From CAZLMF01 sp964560565 (lineage in GTDB: Bacteria > Bacillota > Clostridia > Oscillospirales > Ruminococcaceae), in NCBI GenBank assembly GCA_964560565.1, contig CAZLMF010000057.1, positions 1 to 9,641 of the forward strand: DNA of 9,641 nt. The letters are read 5' to 3'. A program made the translations under genes and the position numbers. Shown here piece by piece: positions 5,581-9,641 of the stretch (the stretch's first letter is position 1; each line of letters starts with the position of its first letter). Below the pieces are notes generated by a model. The model was not told the DNA's origin. It was given only the letters and a program-made list of their open reading frames with translations, and did not search any database.

Positions 5581-6381
5581 TTACTTGAATATATTCTCGT
5601 CAACATTCTCAGGCTTCCAAGTGTCAAAGCCCTCGAAGGAAGCAACTTCTTCCTGCTTTTCTTCTTTAGTACTTTGCTCACAATCTTGAGCAGTGTCATA
5701 CTTTTTTGTCTTTACTGTGCTTGCAGCGGACTCAATAAGCTCAATTATCGACTCATTTCTAATGACCTGTCTGCGCATATTGTCCTCTATACTGCTGTTG
5801 ATTTCCTCAACCGCTGACTTTAGCTGTTCAAGCTTGCTCTCAATCTGGCTTACATACTGCTGTGACTCCCCTGTAAGCTCCTGAGCTTGCTTTTGCGCTT
5901 GCGAGATAATCTGGTCAGCTGAACGGCGTGCATCAACCAACACCGCCCCCACTTCAATAGATGCCTCATCATACTTAGCGGCACGCTTGCTCATCTGCTC
6001 AAACTTTGCCTCTGACTGGGCAAGGCGAGTGTTAAGCTCAATAATTTGACTTTCTCTTGCCGCTGCATAATTTTGCTGTTCCTCGAGCTTTGCTGTAAGC
6101 TGTGCAAGGCGTTGATCGCGCTCGATAAGGGTTGTTTTAACGCCCTGGTCGGCTTCCTGTACAGGTGCAGCTTTTGCTGCCTCAAGCTCAGCTTTTAGGT
6201 TGTCTGTATCAGCAACTAACTGTGTGTTGGTTGCGATTAGATTTTCATTGTCCTCAATAAGCTTGGCTACATCGCCTTCTAGCTTAAATATTTTTCTGTG
6301 TAATTCATCTACATAATTTAGTACGTCCTTTTTTTCAAAACCACCAAAGGTTGCCGTCTTAAAAAAGCTGCCATTCTCCAT
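5581..6381 (-). CDS. DivIVA-domain coiled-coil protein
   Basis: A 266-residue protein with a DivIVA-type N terminus: FFKTATFGGFEKKDVLNYVDEL (about 6-27) matches the FxxxxxGY/F-x-K-x-EV-x-x-Y/F-V pattern that precedes the membrane-binding crossed coiled coil. Heptad-rich coiled coils follow at about 30-120 and 150-215, with many Glu, Gln and Lys residues. The C terminus is acidic and ends WKPENVDENIFK. No transmembrane segment is seen. By family it should be a curvature- or septum-localised scaffold in division, polar growth or secretion, but the sequence does not identify the specific paralogue (DivIVA, GpsB or SepIVA-type). The SD GGAGG is 6 bases before ATG, and a strong extended -10 promoter lies upstream. 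The beta-fumarase gene follows 17 bases downstream. Confidence 0.82.
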   Translation of the reverse strand: MENGSFFKTATFGGFEKKDVLNYVDELHRKIFKLEGDVAKLIEDNENLIATNTQLVADTDNLKAELEAAKAAPVQEADQGVKTTLIERDQRLAQLTAKLEEQQNYAAARESQIIELNTRLAQSEAKFEQMSKRAAKYDEASIEVGAVLVDARRSADQIISQAQKQAQELTGESQQYVSQIESKLEQLKSAVEEINSSIEDNMRRQVIRNESIIELIESAASTVKTKKYDTAQDCEQSTKEEKQEEVASFEGFDTWKPENVDENIFK

Positions 6382-6429
6382 ATCTTACCTCCATAGTAGT
6401 GTGTGAAACTCAATTAATAAACGCTTTAC

Positions 6430-6439
6430 AAGCGCGCTT
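6430..6439. promoter_or_regulatory. Perfect palindrome in the divIVA-like leader
   Basis: AAGCGCGCTT lies a few bases downstream of the predicted transcription start (about 6444). On the minus strand CGCTT can also pair with AAGCG eight bases on (loop GTA), giving a small hairpin. An operator or mRNA structure is possible; no regulator is identified. Confidence 0.35.
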
Positions 6440-6450
6440 AGTCACTGTTA

Positions 6451-6479
6451 AGTATAGCACGTTAAAAAATAAATCGCAA
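6451..6479 (-). promoter_or_regulatory. Extended -10 promoter of the divIVA-like/fumarase-beta pair
   Basis: The -35 TTGCGA (6474-6479), a 17-base spacer and the -10 TATACT (6451-6456) are preceded by TGC, giving an extended -10. It lies about 70 bases upstream of the ATG. No clear corA terminator separates it from corA, so some read-through is possible. Confidence 0.82.
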
Positions 6480-6515
6480 TATAGGCATATATGATGCAAC
6501 TTGCCGACTGCATTT

Positions 6516-7445
6516 TTACTTATTTATATTATTCTTTGAAAGCACTAACCCAGCCACTACTGTTACCACAACAGAAAGCAATAACGCAAACATCGGATTT
6601 CCTGCAAAGGGCAGGCCCTCGACATTCATTCCGTAAAAGCTATATACAATAGTGGGAATTGCCATGAGGATTGTGATAATCGTCAGGGTTTTCATCACTA
6701 TATTAAGGTTATTCGAAATAACTGACGCAAATGCGTCCATTGTGCCGGACAAAATGCTTGAATATATATGTGACATCTCTATTGCCTGTTTAATCTCAAT
6801 CAAAACGTCCTCAAGCAAATCCTGATCATCTTCATAAAGCTTTATAATTCGCCCACGCAATAGCTTTTCAAGAGCACTCTCATTGGATTTTAAAGAAGTC
6901 GAGAAGTAGACCAATGACTTCCCAAGCCCTAAAAGCTGAATAAGCTCTTTATTTTTAAGGGATTTGTGAAGCTGCTTTTCCACATAGTTTGACATCTTGT
7001 CAATTTGCTTAAGATACTGTAAATACCTGCTTGCAATCCTAAACAGTACTGTAAATACAAAGCGTGTTTTCATATGTGTCTGCACATTGCGGACTACACC
7101 CTTCGCAATCTCATCTAGCACCACATTCTCACGCAGACAAATTGTAAAAACATTCGTATCAGTTAATATTATACCCATAGGCATGGTTAAATACTGAGTT
7201 GCTTTTTCTGTCTTATCAGCCACCGGATAGTCAAAAATTAAAAGAACTTGATCGTCCTCATTTTCAATTCTGGCACTCTCCTCCTCGTCAAGTGACGAGT
7301 GGACAAAGCCTTGGTCTAAGCCATACTCGCTTACAAGCTGCATAATTTCGCTTTCAGTGGGTGCTGTAACATTTACCCAGCAGCCCTCCTCAATCTTGTC
7401 AATACTTGTAAGCACATTGTTAATGTTTTTGTAAAACTGTATCAT
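6516..7445 (-). CDS. corA: CorA-family Mg2+ (divalent cation) channel
   Basis: A 309-residue membrane protein that should form a pentameric Mg2+ channel. The cytoplasmic N-terminal domain starts MIQFYKNINN and includes SSLDEEESARIE and a long helical region. The two C-terminal transmembrane helices lie at about 252-272 and 283-303. They flank the signature GMN (272-274, in FYGMNVEGLPF), the selectivity-loop motif of CorA. I chose the ATG at 7445 because AAAGGAGGT (GGAGG 7454-7458) sits 8 bases upstream. The frame stays open back to an ATG at 7496, which would add 17 residues (MRICPFCADN...), but that ATG has no SD and falls inside the leader hairpins. It has its own promoter and a long leader with a small ORF, suggesting Mg2+-responsive control. 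No clear terminator follows. Confidence 0.93.
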   Translation of the reverse strand: MIQFYKNINNVLTSIDKIEEGCWVNVTAPTESEIMQLVSEYGLDQGFVHSSLDEEESARIENEDDQVLLIFDYPVADKTEKATQYLTMPMGIILTDTNVFTICLRENVVLDEIAKGVVRNVQTHMKTRFVFTVLFRIASRYLQYLKQIDKMSNYVEKQLHKSLKNKELIQLLGLGKSLVYFSTSLKSNESALEKLLRGRIIKLYEDDQDLLEDVLIEIKQAIEMSHIYSSILSGTMDAFASVISNNLNIVMKTLTIITILMAIPTIVYSFYGMNVEGLPFAGNPMFALLLSVVVTVVAGLVLSKNNINK

Positions 7446-7618
7446 TTGCATTACCTCCTTTGTAGAATTATCCGCACAAAACGGACAAATCCGCATAAGG
7501 GCAATGCTGTTACATGCACAAAGCTGCCCTTACACTGATATAAATATGTATTCGACTACTCCCATATGGGTCGGGGCTCATTGCACACGCTCCTTTTAAA
7601 ATTTTAAGCTTTAGCCTA
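7446..7618 (-). promoter_or_regulatory. Long structured leader RNA of corA
   Basis: About 170 nt from the predicted start to the corA ATG. AAGGGCA (7525-7531) pairs with TGCCCTT (7497-7503), with GC/GC and TGT/ACA pairs inside. Further down, CGGA (7490-7493), TCCG (7482-7485) and CGGA (7471-7474) give two mutually exclusive 4-bp hairpins. CTTTGT (7518-7523), inside the first hairpin, can instead pair with ACAAAG (7458-7463), which overlaps the corA SD. A CCC-ATAT-GGG hairpin lies in the small ORF. It does not look like the M-box. Confidence 0.5.
7510..7581 (-). CDS. Candidate 23-codon leader peptide ORF upstream of corA
   Basis: ATG at 7581, stop TAA at 7510-7512. It has a good SD, AAAGGAG (7590-7596), 8 bases before the ATG. 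The peptide starts MSPDPYGSSRIHIYIS and ends VRAALCM. Its last codons cover the 5' arm of the AAGGGCA/TGCCCTT hairpin, so a translating or stalled ribosome would change the fold around the corA SD. The Pro-Asp-Pro start recalls the EPDP start of Salmonella MgtL, which acts in Mg2+-dependent control of mgtA. That parallel is inference, with no homology claimed. A short ORF with a good SD can also arise by chance. Confidence 0.5.
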   Translation of the reverse strand: MSPDPYGSSRIHIYISVRAALCM

Positions 7619-7624
7619 ACTTAT

Positions 7625-7652
7625 ATTGTACCATAAAAACCTAAGAAATCAA
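7625..7652 (-). promoter_or_regulatory. Promoter of corA
   Basis: The -35 TTGATT (7647-7652), a 16-base spacer and the -10 TACAAT (7625-7630) are preceded by TGG, giving an extended -10. It lies downstream of the ftsZ terminator, so corA is transcribed independently. The RNA should start near 7618. Confidence 0.75.
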
Positions 7653-7751
7653 TAGCCTTGCTAACATATCTGACGTAAAATAAACGCTTTCAGTGAAATG
7701 TTAAGCAATCAGAACCTATTTGCGCTTTTACGGGCAAATTCCACCTAAAAT

Positions 7752-7783
7752 GAAAAAGCCGTGAGGTTATTATCCCACGGCTT
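7752..7783 (-). terminator. Intrinsic terminator of ftsZ
   Basis: On the minus strand AAGCCGTG (7776-7783) pairs with CACGGCTT (7756-7763), extended by GG/CC across one bulged base, followed by a T-rich tail (CTTTTTCATTTT). It starts about 20 bases after the ftsZ stop. Confidence 0.88.
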
Positions 7784-7804
7784 AATTAATTACTCATGAT
7801 ATTT

Positions 7805-8908
7805 TCAGGTCTTGTCCTTGAACAGCCTCATAATCTGTGCAAAACTGTCATCATTGTCAAGCAGCGAGGTTGCTCCTGTCTTGTTCTCCTCTTGAGGTTG
7901 CTCCTCCTCAGGCGTCTCCTCATCTATCGCTCCAGCCTTTACGTTTAGAGGCATATCCTTAAAGCAAGTAGCAATAACAGTAATCTGCATTGTATCCTCT
8001 AGCGTGTCATCAAAAGCAGTACCAATGATAATCTCAGCATCAGGCTGCGCAGCCTCGGTAATCATATCTGAAAGCTTTGCAACGTCCTCGCTTAGCACAT
8101 CCTCGGAAATAATTAGGTTTGCAAGAATCTTGCCTGCGCCTGCAATAGAGGTTTCAAGCAACGGACTTGAAATAACCGCATTAGCCGCTTCCTCAGCCTT
8201 ATTCTTACCTGTTCCGCTACCCATAGCCATATGTGCGTAGCCGGCATTTCTCATTATGGTTTCAACATCTGCAAAGTCAAGGTTAATGTAGCCATCAATC
8301 TGAACAAGGTCAGAAATACTCTTTACAGCCTTCCAAAGCACATCATCGGATAGCGTAAAGGACTCCTTCATTGTCAAGGGCTTTTCTGAGCCTACAAGCA
8401 GCCTCTCGTTAGGGATTACCACAAGAGCGTCAACATGCTTGCTAAGCTCGTCAATTCCACGCTCAGCCTGCGTCATTTTCTGCTCACGCTCAAAGCGGAA
8501 AGGCTTTGTTACCACGCCAACAGTAAGCACTCCAAGCTCTTGTGCAATCTCCGCAACAACAGGTGCAGCACCTGTGCCTGTGCCACCCCCCATACCGGCG
8601 GTGATAAAGACCATATTTGCCCCTTTAAGAGCAGCTGAAATTTCCTCACGGTTTTCCTGTGCACTGCGCTCACCAACCTCAGGCTTATTACCAGCACCTC
8701 TACCCTTAGTGAGCTTAGCGCCGATTTGGATTCGCTGTGTCGCCTTTGACTGACGAAGCGCACGGTCATCAGTATTAACTGATATGTATTCAACGTCCTT
8801 GATACCGGAGGTGACCATGCAGTTAAGTGCATTCCCGCCGCCTCCGCCAACGCCGATTACTTTTATATTAACGCCGTGATCAAAATCCTCATCAAACGTT
8901 ATGTTCAT
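7805..8908 (-). CDS. ftsZ: Cell division protein FtsZ
   Basis: Tubulin-like GTPase that forms the Z-ring. I take the ATG at 8908 (367 residues), with SD AGGAGG (8919-8924) ten bases upstream. A TTG 30 bases further out would place that SD inside the coding region. GTP-binding motifs are GGGGGN (21-26), NTDDRAL (45-51) and the tubulin signature GMGGGTGTG (105-113). The T7 synergy loop NLDFADV is at 209-215, and PFRFE is at 136-140. After an acidic linker rich in Glu and Gln, the C terminus reads LLDNDDSFAQIMRLFKDKT. The usual IPxFLR-type tail peptide that binds FtsA, SepF or ZipA is replaced by FAQIMRLFK. It has its own promoter and terminator and follows ftsQ without ftsA. Confidence 0.98.
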   Translation of the reverse strand: MNITFDEDFDHGVNIKVIGVGGGGGNALNCMVTSGIKDVEYISVNTDDRALRQSKATQRIQIGAKLTKGRGAGNKPEVGERSAQENREEISAALKGANMVFITAGMGGGTGTGAAPVVAEIAQELGVLTVGVVTKPFRFEREQKMTQAERGIDELSKHVDALVVIPNERLLVGSEKPLTMKESFTLSDDVLWKAVKSISDLVQIDGYINLDFADVETIMRNAGYAHMAMGSGTGKNKAEEAANAVISSPLLETSIAGAGKILANLIISEDVLSEDVAKLSDMITEAAQPDAEIIIGTAFDDTLEDTMQITVIATCFKDMPLNVKAGAIDEETPEEEQPQEENKTGATSLLDNDDSFAQIMRLFKDKT

Positions 8909-8918
8909 ATTTTGTAGT

Positions 8919-8940
8919 CCTCCTATCAATTTGCGCAAAT
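8919..8940 (-). promoter_or_regulatory. ftsZ ribosome binding site with a 12-bp palindrome just upstream
   Basis: AGGAGG at 8919-8924 fixes the ftsZ start at 8908. Four bases further upstream is the perfect palindrome ATTTGCGCAAAT (8929-8940), within the leader and downstream of the predicted start. It could be an operator site; the cognate regulator is unknown. Confidence 0.5.
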
Positions 8941-8971
8941 AAACACAAGATGTACGCAGATGTATACTTCT

Positions 8972-9000
8972 AATTTAACAGATTTTTGTATAAATATCAA
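8972..9000 (-). promoter_or_regulatory. Probable ftsZ promoter
   Basis: The -35 TTGATA (8995-9000), a 17-base spacer and the -10 TAAATT (8972-8977) are preceded by TGT (extended -10). The -10 is only four of six, so this is a moderate call. It would give a leader of about 57 nt. Confidence 0.55.
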
Positions 9001-9007
9001 TACGTTA

Positions 9008-9032
9008 TGCGAAAAATATTCGATTTTTCGCA
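9008..9032. promoter_or_regulatory. 9-bp inverted repeat between ftsQ and the ftsZ promoter
   Basis: TGCGAAAAA (9008-9016) and TTTTTCGCA (9024-9032) flank a 7-base loop. It ends 7 bases upstream of the proposed ftsZ -35. It may be a weak ftsQ terminator, though no T-run follows the stem, or a protein-binding site. The rest of 9033-9146 is AT-rich without a recognisable element. Confidence 0.45.
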
Positions 9033-9146
9033 AATGTTTTACTGGTTTTTCTCCACATCTCATCAATATCCCATATACTTACATAATCATTAGCATTATT
9101 TTGTAAATAATAGACTTTATTGCTATCTATCTCACAATTATTCGCT

Positions 9147-9641
9147 TTAATTACCTTCGTCACTTTCAGCCTCTGTACTTGTTGTTTCATCAGCCTCAGA
9201 ATCGCTTTGATCGGTGGTGATAATTGTGTCATGGCTTGGCAAAAATGATGCCCCGCCACTATGGAAGTTTATCGCCCCAATTTCATTAGTTTCAATCTCA
9301 TTGAAAAGCAGCTCTCTTGCAAAGGTTACCTTATATACAAGCTCCGACGGACTTCCAATCTCGACAGTCACTCTATCCTCGAAATTAAGCACCATATTGA
9401 GCCTATCGGTAATATCCGCTGATTTAACTCCAACAAGTCCTGCGCTATTGATTGCATCTGTTATATCGAATATCAAACCCTGTTTTAGCGTTTGTGCGGA
9501 TTTTATCGTGTCCCCAAGCCCGCATTCAACAGGCTCATAGCCATGAAATGTTATCACCTTTTCAGGGGGGTTGTCCAAATCCTTTTCAATCACCCTCCCA
9601 GCTCTGCTGATAAGGTAATATCCATTTTCACTCTTAACTCC
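9147..9641 (-). CDS. ftsQ: Cell division protein FtsQ/DivIB, C-terminal part (runs off the right edge)
   Basis: The last 164 residues of a protein whose frame stays open to the right edge. The GTG at 9593 is internal, since the upstream codons read in frame as GVKSENGYYLISRAGR. Recognition rests on YYLISRAGRVIEKD, which is typical of the beta domain of FtsQ/DivIB (a y-L-I-D-x-x-G-x-V pattern). It is supported by the later ITDRLNMVLNFEDRVTVEIGSP and KVTFARELL segments and by the position before ftsZ. By family this is a bitopic inner-divisome protein of the FtsQLB complex; the domain seen here is extracytoplasmic. The N-terminal membrane helix and POTRA domain are outside the window. The C terminus is a low-complexity acidic tail (Ser, Thr, Asp, Glu). 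No single catalytic motif exists, so the call is less certain than its neighbours. Confidence 0.77.
   Translation of the reverse strand, partial: GVKSENGYYLISRAGRVIEKDLDNPPEKVITFHGYEPVECGLGDTIKSAQTLKQGLIFDITDAINSAGLVGVKSADITDRLNMVLNFEDRVTVEIGSPSELVYKVTFARELLFNEIETNEIGAINFHSGGASFLPSHDTIITTDQSDSEADETTSTEAESDEGN

Noticed and set aside
5502..5699. 65-residue minus-strand ORF across the divIVA-fumarase junction
   Set aside because: Lys/Arg-rich out-of-frame reading of two well supported genes.
7446..7496. A 17-residue N-terminal extension of CorA with a CPFC motif (start at 7496)
   Set aside because: The ATG has no SD and lies in hairpin-forming leader, while the ATG at 7445 has an ideal AAAGGAGGT 8 bases upstream.
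7446..7618. M-box Mg2+ riboswitch before corA
   Set aside because: I could not find the conserved M-box blocks, and the leader is about the length of an M-box alone yet is occupied by the small ORF.
8439..8850. ORFs on both strands overlapping ftsZ
   Set aside because: Shadows of the GC-rich conserved ftsZ coding sequence with no family resemblance.
8909..8938. FtsZ starting at TTG 8938
   Set aside because: It would place the AGGAGG SD inside the coding region, and FtsZ proteins normally begin near the residue encoded at 8908.
1..9641. Mobile elements, CRISPR arrays, prophage or defence genes
   Set aside because: No transposase, integrase, long terminal inverted repeats, spaced direct-repeat arrays or abrupt change in codon style was seen.

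Overview
The window comes from a low-to-moderate GC Clostridia-type Firmicute. The evidence is the DivIVA-family protein, a FtsQ/DivIB-FtsZ pair, a SigH-like sigma factor, RqcH and TrmK, together with strong Shine-Dalgarno (SD) sequences and consensus sigma-A promoters. An Oscillospirales-like gut anaerobe is my best guess, but this is inference. Every convincing gene lies on the minus strand, so transcription runs from high to low coordinates.

Cell-division end (about 9641-7805): the 3' part of ftsQ/divIB enters from the right edge. A 238-base gap follows, holding a promoter and two palindromes, and then ftsZ with its own terminator. No ftsA lies between them. Next is corA (6516-7445), with a promoter and a leader RNA of about 170 nt. 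The leader holds a 23-codon ORF with its own SD and several competing hairpins, and is the most intriguing element here. The ORF begins M-S-P-D-P, like the M-E-P-D-P start of the Salmonella MgtL leader peptide, and sits before a Mg2+-transporter gene.

Middle (6381-3579): a DivIVA-like coiled-coil gene is followed after 17 bases by the beta subunit of a class I fumarate hydratase, with no alpha subunit beside it. A SigH-like sigma factor follows under a near-perfect promoter. Then come a structured, tRNA-like leader, a small double zinc-ribbon protein with a strong terminator, and a 66-residue DUF1858 CxxC protein with its own promoter.

Translation end (3466-1): trmK, a Nif3-family gene, rqcH and the start of valS form a tight operon (4-base overlap, then gaps of 20 and 19 bases). 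It links tRNA m1A22 methylation, a metal-dependent Nif3 protein, alanine-tailing ribosome rescue and valyl-tRNA charging. A terminator-like hairpin ends in a U-tract that directly abuts the trmK SD, suggesting attenuation or chance placement.

Apart from the corA upstream region (7446-7804), which is annotated in pieces, no gene-free stretch exceeds 300 bases. I see no insertion sequences, CRISPR arrays, phage genes or intact tRNA/rRNA genes.
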